Shown piece after piece: positions 47,594 to 57,573 of a stretch of 64,000 bases of DNA. The position numbers and the translations under genes are program-made. A model generated the notes under the pieces. The model was given only the letters and a program-made list of their open reading frames with translations, did not search any database and was not told the DNA's origin. Position 1 is the first letter of the stretch; each line of letters begins with the position of its first letter. The stretch spans positions 558,001-622,000 of the forward strand of contig NZ_CP032550.1 in assembly GCF_009735645.1 (NCBI RefSeq). Reading direction: 5' to 3'. The DNA comes from Microbacterium oryzae. Its GTDB lineage: Bacteria; Actinomycetota; Actinomycetes; Actinomycetales; Microbacteriaceae.

Positions 47594-48517
47594 TCACACG
47601 CCGGCGCGCAGAGCCTCGAGATCGGGGTGGCCTCCCAGCCGCTGCACGGTCGCCGCCGCGCAGTCGGCCGCGAGCTGCCCGGTGCGCTGCGGCGACTCGC
47701 CGTGGCGCACACCGGTGACGAGCCCCGCGACGAAGGCGTCGCCCGCGCCGGTCGCGTCGACGATCTCCGTCTCGCCGTGCGGGTGGAACTCCTCCCCGCC
47801 CGGCCACGCGACGAGATCCCCCTCGCCCGCCACCGACAGCGCGACGAGCGTCGTCCGCCCGTCGAGCAGTCGACCGGCAGCGCGCGAGGCGTCCTCGCGG
47901 GTGCGGATGGGCGTGCCCGTCAGCAGCTCGGCCTCGTGGGCGTCGGCCCGCACGACGTCCGCCAGCGCCAGCAGCTCGTCGCGCTCGCGCCCGCTGACCG
48001 CGCCGTCGAGCACGATGCGCGCCTGCGACGCCATCCGCGCCGCCGCGAGCAGGGCCGTCGCCGGCTGCTGCAGCTGGAGCACGACGACGTGCGCCCGCTC
48101 CAGCGCGTCGGATGCCCGTTCCACGTCGTCGACGGTCAGCAGCGACTCCGCGGGTGCGTCCTCGAGCAGTCGTCGCTCCCCGTCCGCCGTCACGACGTCG
48201 ACCATGAGCGCCGTGCGCCCACGCCGTGTCACGTGCGCCACGTCGAGTCCGGCTGCCACGGCCTCCCGGTGCACGACGTCGCCTGCCGCGTCCGCTCCGA
48301 GCACGGCGAGGAGCGTCGGCCGCACATCGGGGTTCAGCTGGCGGATGCCGATCGCCATGCTCGCGCCCTTGCCGCCGAGGCGCTCGATCCGCTCCGCGAC
48401 CGGCGCGCTCCCGCCCGCGTCGGGGAGGCCATCCACCCGCAGCACGAGGTCGCGGCCCGCCTGCCCGACGACGACGATGCTCGGTCGGATGGCCTGGGGG
48501 TGCGCGCCTGCGGACAT
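47594..48517 (-). CDS. PfkB-family carbohydrate kinase (ribokinase-like)
   Basis: 307-residue sugar kinase. The N-terminal GGKGASMAIGIRQLNP signature (residues 48-63) and the C-terminal DATGAGDAFVAG with base D260 are complete. The ribokinase subfamily is likely; substrate unproven. It is 12 bases ahead of the GH65 gene, so the two probably form a sugar-use operon. Confidence 0.9.
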   Translation of the reverse strand: MSAGAHPQAIRPSIVVVGQAGRDLVLRVDGLPDAGGSAPVAERIERLGGKGASMAIGIRQLNPDVRPTLLAVLGADAAGDVVHREAVAAGLDVAHVTRRGRTALMVDVVTADGERRLLEDAPAESLLTVDDVERASDALERAHVVVLQLQQPATALLAAARMASQARIVLDGAVSGRERDELLALADVVRADAHEAELLTGTPIRTREDASRAAGRLLDGRTTLVALSVAGEGDLVAWPGGEEFHPHGETEIVDATGAGDAFVAGLVTGVRHGESPQRTGQLAADCAAATVQRLGGHPDLEALRAGV

Positions 48518-48540
48518 GCTCCGACCCTACCGACGACGAA

Positions 48541-48568
48541 GGGGGCCCGGCCGTGCGGCCGGACCCCC
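48541..48568 (-). terminator. Hairpin terminator after the alcohol dehydrogenase gene
   Basis: GGGGG-C-CCGGCC (48541-48552), GTGC loop, GGCCGG-A-CCCCC (48557-48568), one mismatch. It lies 17 bases beyond the stop at 48585 and separates that gene from the kinase gene read on the same strand. Confidence 0.75.
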
Positions 48569-48584
48569 TCCGTCGGCTCCCGCG

Positions 48585-49688
48585 TCAGGGCATCACGAGG
48601 ACGGCCTTGACCGTCGTGCCCGACTGCGTGTCGGCGATGGCCTGCTCGATCTCGTCGAAGGGGTAGGTCGTGATGAGCTCGTCGAACGGGAACCGACCGG
48701 CCTGGTGCAGGGCGATCAGCTCGGGGATGAAGCTCTGCGGGATCGCGTCGCCCTCGATGGCGCCGACGATCGTCTTCCCCGACGCTGCGACGAGCCCGAG
48801 GTCGAGCGTGGAGCCCGGCCGCGGCACGCCCACGAGGGCGATCTTCGCTCCGAAGGCCGTGGCCTGGAGGAGCTGCGAGATGACCGGAGCGACACCCGTG
48901 GTGTCCACCGCGTACAGCGCGCCGCCGCCGGTGATCTCGAGGATGCGGGCGACCGTGTCCTCCTCCTTGCCGTTGATGAGGTGCGTCGCGCCGAGACGCT
49001 CGGCGAAGGCGAGCCGCTCCGGCAGCACGTCGACCGCGATGATCGTCGTCGCGCCCGCGACCTTGGCGCCCATGATCGCCGACAGGCCGACGGCGCCGGT
49101 TCCCGCCACGACGACGGTCGCGCCGGCCGGCACGTCGAGGGAGTTGAGCACGGTGCCGGCGCCGGTCTGGATGCCGCAGCCGAGCGGTCCCGCCAGCTCC
49201 ACGGGCGTTCCCTCCGGCAGCTTCACGACGTTCTTCGCCGCTGCGATCGCGTGCGTCGCGAAGGACGACTGACCGAAGAAGCTGCCGTGCACGACGGCAC
49301 CCTCGCCATCCGTCATCGTCGTGGTGCCGTCCTCCCGGACGCCGCCGAAGTTCAGCGGCATGAACTGCAGGCAGTACGCCTCGCGACCGGCGAGGCAATT
49401 GCGGCAGTGCCCGCACGCCGCGAAGGAGAGGCCGACGGCGTCGCCCACAGCGAAGCCGGTCACGGCGGCGCCGACCTGCTCGATGATGCCGGCGCCCTCA
49501 TGGCCGAGCACGAACGGGAACGCGCCCGGGATGTCCCCGTGCTGCACCGCGAGGTCGGTGTGGCACAGGCCCGTGGCGACGATCTTGACGAGCACCTCGT
49601 CCGGGTTGAGGTCGGCGAGCGTGAGCTCCTCGAAGCGGAACGGCTCGTCGACCCCGTGGAGCACGGCGGCGCGGATGGATGTGGTCAT
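48585..49688 (-). CDS. Zinc-dependent alcohol dehydrogenase (aryl-alcohol type)
   Basis: 367-residue MDR-family dehydrogenase. Catalytic zinc ligands are C42 and H63 with E64 (GLCHTD; LGHEGAGI); the structural zinc cysteines are C92, C95, C98 and C106. The NAD-binding motif is GTGAVGLSA (~180). FGQSSFATHAI matches class-III/aryl-alcohol relatives. ATG 49688 has AAGGAAG upstream. A dyad CGCTAC-GCTT-GTAGCG (49725-49740) upstream may be an operator. Confidence 0.93.
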   Translation of the reverse strand: MTTSIRAAVLHGVDEPFRFEELTLADLNPDEVLVKIVATGLCHTDLAVQHGDIPGAFPFVLGHEGAGIIEQVGAAVTGFAVGDAVGLSFAACGHCRNCLAGREAYCLQFMPLNFGGVREDGTTTMTDGEGAVVHGSFFGQSSFATHAIAAAKNVVKLPEGTPVELAGPLGCGIQTGAGTVLNSLDVPAGATVVVAGTGAVGLSAIMGAKVAGATTIIAVDVLPERLAFAERLGATHLINGKEEDTVARILEITGGGALYAVDTTGVAPVISQLLQATAFGAKIALVGVPRPGSTLDLGLVAASGKTIVGAIEGDAIPQSFIPELIALHQAGRFPFDELITTYPFDEIEQAIADTQSGTTVKAVLVMP

Positions 49689-49724
49689 CGATCTTCCTTT
49701 CACGCGAATACAACTCTGCAACTA

Positions 49725-49740
49725 CGCTACGCTTGTAGCG
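49725..49740. promoter_or_regulatory. Dyad upstream of the alcohol dehydrogenase gene
   Basis: Perfect 6-base arms CGCTAC/GTAGCG with a GCTT centre, 37-52 bases before the dehydrogenase ATG and just after the stop of the transporter ATPase gene (49756). It fits a TetR/GntR-like operator; the same hairpin could also end the upstream transporter operon. Confidence 0.4.
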
Positions 49741-49755
49741 CAGACGACGCGCCGG

Positions 49756-51399
49756 TCACAGCCCGCGCAGCATCTCCCGCCGCTGCGCCTGCTCGACGGG
49801 GTCGGGCACCGGCAGCGACGCGATGAGCCGCCGCGTGTACGGGTCGCGGGGCGCGCCCAGCACCTCGGCGGTCGGCCCCTGCTCGACGATGTCGCCGCGA
49901 TGCAGCACCGCGACGCGATGCGCGAGCAGGTCGACCACGGCGAGGTCGTGCGTGATGAACAGCGCCGCGAATCCGAAGCGCTCCTGCAGCTCGGTGAAGA
50001 GCTCCAGCACGCGCGCCTGCACCGAGACGTCCAGCGCGCTCGTGGGCTCGTCGGCGATGAGCAGCCGCGGCTTGAGGGCCAGCGCGCGGGCGAGGCTCGC
50101 CCGCTGGCGCTGCCCGCCGCTCAGCTCGTGCGGGTAGCGGTCGCCGAACGCCTTCGGCAGCTGCACCGCCTCGAGCAGCTCGTCCACCCGATCGCGGGCG
50201 TCGTTCGCGTCGCGCGCCACGCGGTGCACGACGAGCGGCTCCGCGATGCACTGCGCGATCGTGAGCAGCGGATTGAAGCTCGACGCCGGGTCCTGGAAGA
50301 CGAATCCGAGCTCGCGCCGCCGCGCGCGGAAGTCGCGCTCGCGCAGCCCGTTCATCTCCACGTCGAGCACCCGCAGCGACCCGCCGGTGACGGGCGCGAG
50401 GCCCGCGATGGCACGGCCGATGGTGGTCTTCCCCGACCCGCTCTCGCCGACGAGGCCGAGGACCTCACCGGGCCGGATCTCGAAGTCCACGCCGTTGACC
50501 GCGCGGAACGCCTTGCGTCCGAGCCGACCGGCGTACTCGATCTCGAGCCCCTGCGCGCGCACGAGCGGCTCGGCGTCGGTCGCTCCCGTGAACGCGCGAT
50601 CGGCGATCTCCAGCCGCGGCACGGCGGCGAGCAGGCTCTGCGTGTACTCGTGTCGCGGTGACGAGAACAGCTCGCCGACGGGAGCGGACTCCACGAGCTC
50701 GCCGCGGTACATCACGGCGACCCGGTCGGCGAGGTCGGCGACCACGCCCATGTTGTGCGTGATGAGCACGATCGCCGTGCCGAACTCGTCGCGGCACCGG
50801 CGGAGGAGATCGAGGATCTCCGCCTGCACGGTGACGTCGAGCGCGGTCGTCGGCTCGTCGGCGATGATCACCGACGGGTCGAGCGCGAGCGCGTGCGCGA
50901 TGACGATGCGCTGCTTCTGCCCGCCGGAGAACTGGTGCGGGTAGTCGTCGACGCGCTTCTCGGGGTCGGGGATGCCGACCCGGCGCAGGATGTCGATGGC
51001 GCGCTCGCGGGCATCCTTCCGCGACACGTCGCCGTGCGCCCGCAGGCCCTCGGCGATCTGCCATCCCACGGTGTAGACGGGGTTGAGCGCCGTGGACGGC
51101 TCCTGGAAGATCATCGCCGCCTCGGTCCCGCGCAGCTGCCGCAGCCGCGATCCCGACAGGCCGACGACGTCGGTGCCCGAGAGCACGACCGCTCCCGCGA
51201 GCCGCGCGGTCTCCGGCAGCAGGCCGAGGATGGTCCGAGCCGTGACGGTCTTGCCGCTGCCGGACTCGCCGACGATCGCCAGCACCTCCCCGGCGCGCAC
51301 GTCGAGATCGATGCCGCGCACCGCGTCGACGTCGCCGCCGTCGGTGGCGAAGGTGACGCGCAGGTCGCGGATCTCGACCGCGAGATCTTCGGTGCTCAC
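49756..51399 (-). CDS. Dipeptide/oligopeptide ABC transporter ATP-binding protein (double domain)
   Basis: 547-residue fusion of the two ATPases (DppD- and DppF-like) of a peptide importer. Walker A is GESGSGKT at residues 44-51 and again at about 318-325; the signatures are FSGGQKQR and LSGGQRQR, each with Walker B IADEPT. Each half ends with the oligopeptide-transporter C-terminal region. GTG 51399 overlaps the upstream permease stop in GTGA. It is the last gene of the operon. Confidence 0.93.
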   Translation of the reverse strand: MSTEDLAVEIRDLRVTFATDGGDVDAVRGIDLDVRAGEVLAIVGESGSGKTVTARTILGLLPETARLAGAVVLSGTDVVGLSGSRLRQLRGTEAAMIFQEPSTALNPVYTVGWQIAEGLRAHGDVSRKDARERAIDILRRVGIPDPEKRVDDYPHQFSGGQKQRIVIAHALALDPSVIIADEPTTALDVTVQAEILDLLRRCRDEFGTAIVLITHNMGVVADLADRVAVMYRGELVESAPVGELFSSPRHEYTQSLLAAVPRLEIADRAFTGATDAEPLVRAQGLEIEYAGRLGRKAFRAVNGVDFEIRPGEVLGLVGESGSGKTTIGRAIAGLAPVTGGSLRVLDVEMNGLRERDFRARRRELGFVFQDPASSFNPLLTIAQCIAEPLVVHRVARDANDARDRVDELLEAVQLPKAFGDRYPHELSGGQRQRASLARALALKPRLLIADEPTSALDVSVQARVLELFTELQERFGFAALFITHDLAVVDLLAHRVAVLHRGDIVEQGPTAEVLGAPRDPYTRRLIASLPVPDPVEQAQRREMLRGL

Positions 51400-52388
51400 A
51401 GGGCTTCTCCCAGTTCCTCGCGGGCGGTGACGGTGGTCGCGGCGGTCGCATCGGCGGGGGTCTGCGCGGCGGCCCGACGGCGCGCACGCAGGCGCGGGTC
51501 GGCGAGGTCGTTCAGGCTCTCGCCGACGAGGGTGATGCCGAGCACGACGAGCACGATGGCGGCGCCGGGGAAGATCGACGTCCACCAGATGCCGCTCGTG
51601 ACATCCGCGATCGACCGGTTGAGGTCGTAGCCCCACTCGGCCGCCGCCGTCGGCTCGATGCCGAACCCGAGGAAGCCGAGCCCCGCCAGGGTGAGGATGG
51701 CCTCGGAGCTGTTGAGCGTGAAGACGAGCGGCAGCGTGCGGGTGGCGTTGCGCAGCACGTGCCGGATCATGATCCGCCACGTGGAGGCGCCGAGGACCTT
51801 CGCCGACTCCACGTAGGCCTCCGCCTTGATCCGCACCGTCTCCGCGCGGATCACCCGGAAGTACTGCGGGATGAACACGACGGTGATCGAGATCGCCGCC
51901 GCGAACACGCCGCCGAACAGGCTCGACTGCCCGCCGGAGATGACGATCGCCGTGACGATGGCGAGCAGCAGCGTGGGGAAGGCGTAGATGGCGTCGCAGA
52001 TGACGACGAGCACGCGGTCGAGCCAGCCGCCGAGGTAGCCGGAGACGACGCCGAGGAGGATCCCGACGAAGATCGACAGCACGACGGAGACGACGATGAC
52101 CATGAGCGCGGTGCGGCTGCCCCAGATCACGCGCGAGAGCACGTCGAAGCCGCCGACGGTGGTGCCGAGCAGGTGCTCGCCGTTCGGCGCCTGCTGAGCC
52201 CCGAACGAGCCGTCGTCGTCGGCCAGCTGCGCGAACCCGTAGGGCGCGAGGAGCGGTGCGAACAGCGCGGTGAGCAGGAAGATCGCGCAGATGACGAGGC
52301 CGGCGGCGAGCATGCCGCGCTGCAGGCCGACGGACTGCCGGTACTGGTGGACGATCGGGAGGCGCGCCCAGAGCGAGGTGCGTGCCAT
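51396..52388 (-). CDS. Peptide ABC transporter permease (DppC-like)
   Basis: 330-residue inner-membrane permease with an N-terminal OppC_N helix, five further helices, and the BPD EAA motif (ESAKVLGASTWRIMIRHVLRN-like). LLGTTVGGFDVLSRVIWGSR is the OppC/DppC signature. It follows the DppB-like permease by one base and overlaps the ATPase gene by four. Confidence 0.93.
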   Translation of the reverse strand: MARTSLWARLPIVHQYRQSVGLQRGMLAAGLVICAIFLLTALFAPLLAPYGFAQLADDDGSFGAQQAPNGEHLLGTTVGGFDVLSRVIWGSRTALMVIVVSVVLSIFVGILLGVVSGYLGGWLDRVLVVICDAIYAFPTLLLAIVTAIVISGGQSSLFGGVFAAAISITVVFIPQYFRVIRAETVRIKAEAYVESAKVLGASTWRIMIRHVLRNATRTLPLVFTLNSSEAILTLAGLGFLGFGIEPTAAAEWGYDLNRSIADVTSGIWWTSIFPGAAIVLVVLGITLVGESLNDLADPRLRARRRAAAQTPADATAATTVTAREELGEAL

Positions 52389-52389
52389 G

Positions 52390-53475
52390 TCAGTACCTCA
52401 CCCTCGGGTCGATGAGCGCCGCGATGATGTCGACGACGAAGTTCGTGAGCGCCACGATGACCGCCAGGAGCGCCACGATGCCCTGGACGGCGACGAAGTC
52501 GCGGGCCTTGAGGAACTCGGTGAGCTGGAAGCCCAGCCCCGGCCACTCGAAGGTCGTCTCGGTGAGCACGGCGCCGCCGAGCAGCAGTGCGATCTGCAGG
52601 CCGATGACGGTGATGATCGGGATGAGCGCCGGCTTGTACGCGTGCTTGCGGACGAGCCGGAACTCGCTCACACCGCGCGAGCGCGCGGCGTCGACGTACG
52701 GCATCGCGAGCGTGCCGATGACGTTCGTCCGCACGAGCCGGAGGAACACGCCGGCGGTGAGCAGACCGAGCGCGAGACCCGGGAGCACGGCGTGCGACAG
52801 CACATCGGTCAGGTACGCCGGGTTGCCGGTGCGGATGGCGTCGATCGTGTAGATGCCCGTCGCGCCGTCGAGCCGGCCGAGTGCGATCTCCACGCGGGGC
52901 GAGGCGCGACCCGAGCTCGGCAGCACGCCGAGCCAGACCGAGAACACGAGCTTCAGCACGAGGCCCGCGAAGAACACCGGCGTCGCGTAGCAGAGGATGG
53001 CGAAGACGCGCAGGACCGCGTCTCCCCAGCGGTCGCGGACGGCGGCGGCGAGCATGCCGAGCGGGATGCCGACGATGAACGCGACGATGAGGGCGTAGAT
53101 CGCGAGCTCGAGCGTGGCCCCGCCGTAGCGCAGCAGCACGTCGACGACGGCCTGGTTGTCGAGCGTGCGGCCGAAGTCGAAGGTGGCGATCTGGCCCAGG
53201 TACTCGACGTACTGGACGAAGAGCGGGCGGTCGTAGCCGGCCGCCTCGATGCGCTCCTGGAGCTGCGCGGGCGGAAGCTGCCCGGCCAGGGCGGCGCTGA
53301 TGGGGTCGCCGGTCGTCCGCATGAGCAGGAAGACGGTGGTGACCAGGATGAACACGGTCGGGAAGATGAGCAGGAACCGGACGAGCAGATAGCGCCACAG
53401 CGTGCTCCCGCCGCGGGCGCGGCGGGAGGTCACGGGAGTGGCGGGCTCGGCCGGGGCGATCAGGGTGTCAGCCAC
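52390..53475 (-). CDS. Peptide ABC transporter permease (DppB-like)
   Basis: 361-residue permease. GTG 53475 (VADTLIAPAEPATPV) starts a basic cytosolic tail before helix 1; AGGATCCTCC precedes it. The periplasmic domain has GLDRPL-type sequence (GYDRPLFVQYVEYL) and FGRTLDN; the EAA loop is DAARSRGVSEFRLVRKHAYK. ETTFEWPGLGFQLTEFL is a DppB hallmark. Confidence 0.93.
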   Translation of the reverse strand: MADTLIAPAEPATPVTSRRARGGSTLWRYLLVRFLLIFPTVFILVTTVFLLMRTTGDPISAALAGQLPPAQLQERIEAAGYDRPLFVQYVEYLGQIATFDFGRTLDNQAVVDVLLRYGGATLELAIYALIVAFIVGIPLGMLAAAVRDRWGDAVLRVFAILCYATPVFFAGLVLKLVFSVWLGVLPSSGRASPRVEIALGRLDGATGIYTIDAIRTGNPAYLTDVLSHAVLPGLALGLLTAGVFLRLVRTNVIGTLAMPYVDAARSRGVSEFRLVRKHAYKPALIPIITVIGLQIALLLGGAVLTETTFEWPGLGFQLTEFLKARDFVAVQGIVALLAVIVALTNFVVDIIAALIDPRVRY

Positions 53476-53496
53476 GGAGGATCCTCGGGTGATGGG

Positions 53497-53529
53497 GAAG
53501 GGGCGGCCCCGGTCGGGGGCCGCCCCTTC
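53497..53529 (-). terminator. Intercistronic hairpin between substrate-binding protein and permease genes
   Basis: Perfect 14-base arms GAAGGGGCGGCCCC (53497-53510) and its complement (53516-53529), starting 2 bases after the substrate-binding gene stop. Such hairpins let the binding protein be made in excess by partial termination or mRNA stabilisation. Confidence 0.7.
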
Positions 53530-53531
53530 GC

Positions 53532-55184
53532 TCAGCGCGTGATGGGCGCGAAGCGCAGCTTGAAGGACGCGTCGAGCAGGATGCCGTCGACGTCGGACGC
53601 ACTGACGGCCGTCTGCGCTCCCTGCAGGTACGGCACGGTCGGCAGATCCTCGGCGACGCGCGCCTGGATGTCCTCGATGAGCGCGGTGCGCTCGTCGACG
53701 TCGGGCGTCACGGCCTGCTGGAGGATCATGTCGTTGACCTCCTGGTCGGCGTAGTGGTTCACCAGGAAGTTGTCGATGAGGAAGAAGGGTGTGAGGTAGT
53801 TGTCGGCGTCCGAGTAGTCCGGGAACCAGCCCAGCTGGTACGACGGGTACACGTCGCTGACGCGGTCCTCCGAGTAGCGCGTCCACTCCGTCGAGGCGAG
53901 CGTGATGTCGAACAGGCCGTCGGCCTCGAGCTGCTTCTCGATGAGCGCGTACTCGTCGCCCGAGTTCGGGCCGTAGTGGTCGGGGCTGTACTGGATGCTC
54001 AGCGAGACGGGCGTCTCGACGCCCGCGTCGGCGAGCACCTGCTCGGCCTTCGCGGCATCGGGCGCGCCGGCGCCGTCGCCGTACAGGTCCTTCAGCACCT
54101 CGGTGGCGCCGGCGAAGCCCTCGGGCACGAAGGAGTAGAGCGGCGAGTACGTGCCGCTGTACACCTGCTCGCTCAGCTCGTCGCGGTCGATGAGCGACGC
54201 GACGGCCTGGCGGACGGCGGTGGCCTTCGCCTCGTCGGCCTCGTCGGTCTTGGCGCCGAACGGCTGCGTGTCGAAGTTGAACACGAGGTAGCGGATCTCG
54301 CCGCCGGGGCCGTCGTGCACCGTCAGCTCGTCCTGACCGGAGAGGTCCTCCACGTCGGTGGGCGACAGGCTGCGGTAGGCCACGTCGACGTCGCCCTCCT
54401 GCACCGCGAGCTTCAGGTTCGACGATTCGGCGTAGTAGTTGAGGATGATGCCGTCGTTTGCGGCCGCGTCGATGAGGCCCTGGTACGACTCGTTGGGCGT
54501 GAACTCGATGAGCTCGTTGAACGAGTACGAGGTGATCGAGTACGGCCCGGCGAACGCGTTGGCGTCGACGATCTCGTCGTCCGTGGTCAGTGCGTCGGCC
54601 GCGAGGACGTCCTCGTCGACGATGGCGCCGGGGAAGCTCGTCAGGATGTACGGGAAGACCTGATCGTTCTCGCTCTTGAGGTGGAACACGACCGTCGTGT
54701 CGTCCGGCGTCTCGATGGAGTCGAGGTTGTAGAGCAGCGACCACGCGCCGTTCGGGTCCTGGATGGCCAGCTGGCGATCGAAGGAGAACTTCACGTCGCT
54801 CGAGGTGAGCGGGTTGCCGTTGGCGAACGTCAGCCCCTCCGGAAGCGTCACCGTGTACTCCGTGGGCGAGGTGAACTCGGCGGTCTCGGCGAGGTCGGGC
54901 ACGACCTCGGTGCTGCCGGGAGCGGTGTTGACGAGGTACGGGAACACCTGCGTCTGGACCGCGAGCGACCCGTTGTCGTACGAGCCGGCGGGGTCGAGCG
55001 TGGTGACCTTGTCGGTGGTGCCGACGAGGATCACGTTGTCTCCGGAGCCCGACCCGCCGCCATCCGCGCTGCCGCCGTCGTCGGATCCGCCGCCGCCGCA
55101 GCCGGCGAGAGCCAGGATGGCCGCGGCCGGGAGCGCCGCGATGGCGACGCGCGAGCGCGCGCTGCCGCTGTGAGGGTATGCCAT
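53532..55184 (-). CDS. Peptide ABC transporter substrate-binding lipoprotein
   Basis: 550-residue SBP_bac_5 family lipoprotein. The signal peptide ends in the lipobox LALAGC with the lipidated C29, followed by a Gly/Ser/Asp-rich linker. YTVTLPEGLTFANGNPLTSSDVKFSF is the family signature. ATG 55184 (MAYPHSGSARSR) is the start that places the signal peptide at the N-terminus. First gene of the transporter operon; it captures peptides outside the membrane. Confidence 0.94.
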   Translation of the reverse strand: MAYPHSGSARSRVAIAALPAAAILALAGCGGGGSDDGGSADGGGSGSGDNVILVGTTDKVTTLDPAGSYDNGSLAVQTQVFPYLVNTAPGSTEVVPDLAETAEFTSPTEYTVTLPEGLTFANGNPLTSSDVKFSFDRQLAIQDPNGAWSLLYNLDSIETPDDTTVVFHLKSENDQVFPYILTSFPGAIVDEDVLAADALTTDDEIVDANAFAGPYSITSYSFNELIEFTPNESYQGLIDAAANDGIILNYYAESSNLKLAVQEGDVDVAYRSLSPTDVEDLSGQDELTVHDGPGGEIRYLVFNFDTQPFGAKTDEADEAKATAVRQAVASLIDRDELSEQVYSGTYSPLYSFVPEGFAGATEVLKDLYGDGAGAPDAAKAEQVLADAGVETPVSLSIQYSPDHYGPNSGDEYALIEKQLEADGLFDITLASTEWTRYSEDRVSDVYPSYQLGWFPDYSDADNYLTPFFLIDNFLVNHYADQEVNDMILQQAVTPDVDERTALIEDIQARVAEDLPTVPYLQGAQTAVSASDVDGILLDASFKLRFAPITR

Positions 55185-55304
55185 GTGCGTGCCTTCTTCT
55201 TCGGTGATGAGGAACACTCGTCGGCGGCGACGCCGACGGTCATCTGGGAATCCTCGCACAATGCGGAGCATTCCCCGGTCACCGCCGCTCACACGGCTCG
55301 GGCG

Positions 55305-56477
55305 TCAGTCCCTCGGCAGCAGCACCCAGAACCGCGCGCCGCCGAGCGGGGACTCCTCGACCCCGATCTGACCCCCGTGCGCGGCCACGAGGCGGCGGCA
55401 GGTGGCGAGGCCGATGCCGCTCCCCGCGGCCGCCTCGTCGGCGCCCCGCTCGAACAGGCGGAAGACGCGCTCGCGCTCGGCGACCGGGATGCCGGGGCCG
55501 TCATCGTCCACCGTGATGCGCCATCCCGAGGGCAGCGCGTGCGCGCGCACCTCGATGCGCGGCCGTTCGCGCACGGCGCCCGCGAACTTGCGGGCGTTGA
55601 CGACGAGGTTCTGCAGGAGCGGACGCAGCAGCGCGGGGTCGGCCCGGACGGCCACGTCGGCGGCGAGGGTGATCGCGGAGGCGTCGTCGGGGCCGGAGAG
55701 ATCGTCGACCACCTCGCGGGCGAGACGGCCGAGATCCACGTCCTCGAGGTGCGGCTTCGCGCCGCCCGCGCGGGCGAAAGCGAGGACGTCGGCGATCATG
55801 TCGCCCATCCGGTCCGCCGCGGCGCCCGCTCGCGCCATGAGCGACGCCGCGCGCATGGCCCCCGCCGCCTCGGCGTCGTCCGCCGCGATCTCGAGGAAGC
55901 CGGTCAGCGCGGTGAGCGGGCTGCGGAGGTCGTGGCTGATCTGACCCGCGAAGTGGCTCAGCTGCTCGTTCGTGGCGCGGAGGGCGCGGGTCATGCGGCG
56001 CAGCTCGAGCACGTCGATCACCTGCCGCGCGAGGAGGTCGAGGGTCTGCGCCCGGTCCGGGGTGAGCGAGCCCGTGCTCTCGTCGAACACGCACAGCGTC
56101 CCCACGACCACGCCGGAGGGCGACACCAGCGGGCTCGACGCGTAGAAGCGCACCCGGGCGATCTCGCCCGTCACGAACGGGTTGTCGGCGAACCGCTCGT
56201 CCTCGCGCGCGTCGGCGACGAAGACGGGAACGGGGTCGGCGCTGCGGACGATCACCGCGCACATCGAGTCCTCGCGGGAGCAGACGGCGGGCTCGAACCC
56301 GACCGCGGCGACCTGGTGCTGCTGGCGGTCGTCGATGATGTTGACGACCGCGGTCGAGACCCCGCAGAGCACGGCCGCGATGCGGACGATCCCCTCGAGA
56401 TCGGGCTCGGGAGGGCCGTCGACGACGTCGTACGCCGCGATCATCTCCCGTCGAGCGGCGTCCTGCGCGGTGATCAT
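55305..56477 (-). CDS. GAF-domain sensor histidine kinase
   Basis: 390-residue cytosolic kinase without membrane helices. GAF domain at ~28-157 (TAVVNIIDDRQQHQVAAVGF; CSREDSMC), HisKA with phosphorylated H182 (GQISHDLRSPLTALTGF), and HATPase_c with NLVVNARKF, DDDGPGIP and GSGIGLATCRRL. No response regulator is adjacent, so it is an orphan. Its start overlaps the stop of a DMT transporter gene (ATGA), an unusual pairing. Confidence 0.92.
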   Translation of the reverse strand: MITAQDAARREMIAAYDVVDGPPEPDLEGIVRIAAVLCGVSTAVVNIIDDRQQHQVAAVGFEPAVCSREDSMCAVIVRSADPVPVFVADAREDERFADNPFVTGEIARVRFYASSPLVSPSGVVVGTLCVFDESTGSLTPDRAQTLDLLARQVIDVLELRRMTRALRATNEQLSHFAGQISHDLRSPLTALTGFLEIAADDAEAAGAMRAASLMARAGAAADRMGDMIADVLAFARAGGAKPHLEDVDLGRLAREVVDDLSGPDDASAITLAADVAVRADPALLRPLLQNLVVNARKFAGAVRERPRIEVRAHALPSGWRITVDDDGPGIPVAERERVFRLFERGADEAAAGSGIGLATCRRLVAAHGGQIGVEESPLGGARFWVLLPRD

Positions 56478-57454
56478 GCGCGCGCCTCGACCCGCTGCGG
56501 GAGCGAGGTGATGGCGACCCCCGCGAGCACGACGGCGATGGAGACGAACGTCATCGCGTTCACCTCGGCGTGGGCGGAGTGGAACGTCAGATCGATCACG
56601 AGCGAGCCGAGGAGGTTGCCGAAGAGCGACATGAGGCTCAGCAGCAGCACGCCGAGCCGCGCCACGGTCACGGTCGTCACCCCGATGAACACCGCGCCCA
56701 GGGCGCCGCCGAGCAGCATCCAGGAGTCCGCGGGCAGGTCCGGCAGCGCCGCGACGCGCACGCCCGCGACGAGCAGGCCGATCGAGCAGAGCACGAGGAA
56801 CGCGGAGCCGGTGAGGAAGTTCATGAGGTTCGCGGCGATGGCCGACCCGGCCCTCATGCGGAGCCGTCCGTTGAACGCCTGCTGGAAGGCGGTGAGCACG
56901 CCCGCGACGATCGGCAGGATCGGCGCCCAGAGCGGGATGCCCTGGCTCAGCACGCCGACGGCCGACAGCGAGACGCCGACGAGGACGACGAGCGTGCCGA
57001 TGATCCGCCAGCGGGTCGGCGGCTTCCGGCCGCCGGGCGGGAGCGCGGTGCTGTCCACGACGAGCGCGCCGGCGAGCTGACCGGCGATGTACGCCATCGT
57101 GAAGACCGCGACGCCCATGAGGGGGATGGTGAACGCCTGCGAGACGACGACCGCCGCGCCGGCGAGCCCGCCGAGCGTCATCCACCACGGGAACTCCCCG
57201 GTGCGCACCAGCCGCCACGCGCGCACCGCGCCGGAGCGCGCGGAGGGGGCGACCAGCGTGATGACGACGAGGATGGCCAACCCGACGAGGAACGACACCG
57301 TCGCCGCGAACAGGCCGTGCCCGAGCACGCCGCCGAGCGCTCCGTTCGCGGTGCCCTGCACGGCCATCCCGATGCCGGCGCCGACCGTGGCCAATGCGCT
57401 GAGAACGAAGCCGGCGGTCGAGACACGGGGGATGGCGGGGGCGGAGCTGGTCAT
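56474..57454 (-). CDS. DMT family transporter (DUF606/YdcZ-like)
   Basis: 326-residue membrane protein with about ten helices arranged as two homologous halves, each with the GxxxAxQ(A/G)xxNG-type motif (MAVQGTANGALGG; TAFQQAFNGRLRM) typical of the DUF606/YdcZ branch of the drug/metabolite transporter superfamily. Substrate unknown. It is translationally coupled to the histidine kinase. Confidence 0.88.
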   Translation of the reverse strand: MTSSAPAIPRVSTAGFVLSALATVGAGIGMAVQGTANGALGGVLGHGLFAATVSFLVGLAILVVITLVAPSARSGAVRAWRLVRTGEFPWWMTLGGLAGAAVVVSQAFTIPLMGVAVFTMAYIAGQLAGALVVDSTALPPGGRKPPTRWRIIGTLVVLVGVSLSAVGVLSQGIPLWAPILPIVAGVLTAFQQAFNGRLRMRAGSAIAANLMNFLTGSAFLVLCSIGLLVAGVRVAALPDLPADSWMLLGGALGAVFIGVTTVTVARLGVLLLSLMSLFGNLLGSLVIDLTFHSAHAEVNAMTFVSIAVVLAGVAITSLPQRVEARA

Positions 57455-57573
57455 CGGGCGCGCGTGGTCCTTCGGATGGGGAAGCAGGGGGACCGGACGA
57501 GCCTAGTCCGCAAGCCCCTGCCCCCGGCCCGTGCGCGGCAATAGCGTGGTCAGCGCCCGATCGAAGGAGGCCC

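Noticed and set aside
45347..48610. A 1087-codon plus-strand frame over the GH65 and PfkB genes
   Set aside because: Antisense to two well-defined enzymes; composition is not protein-like.
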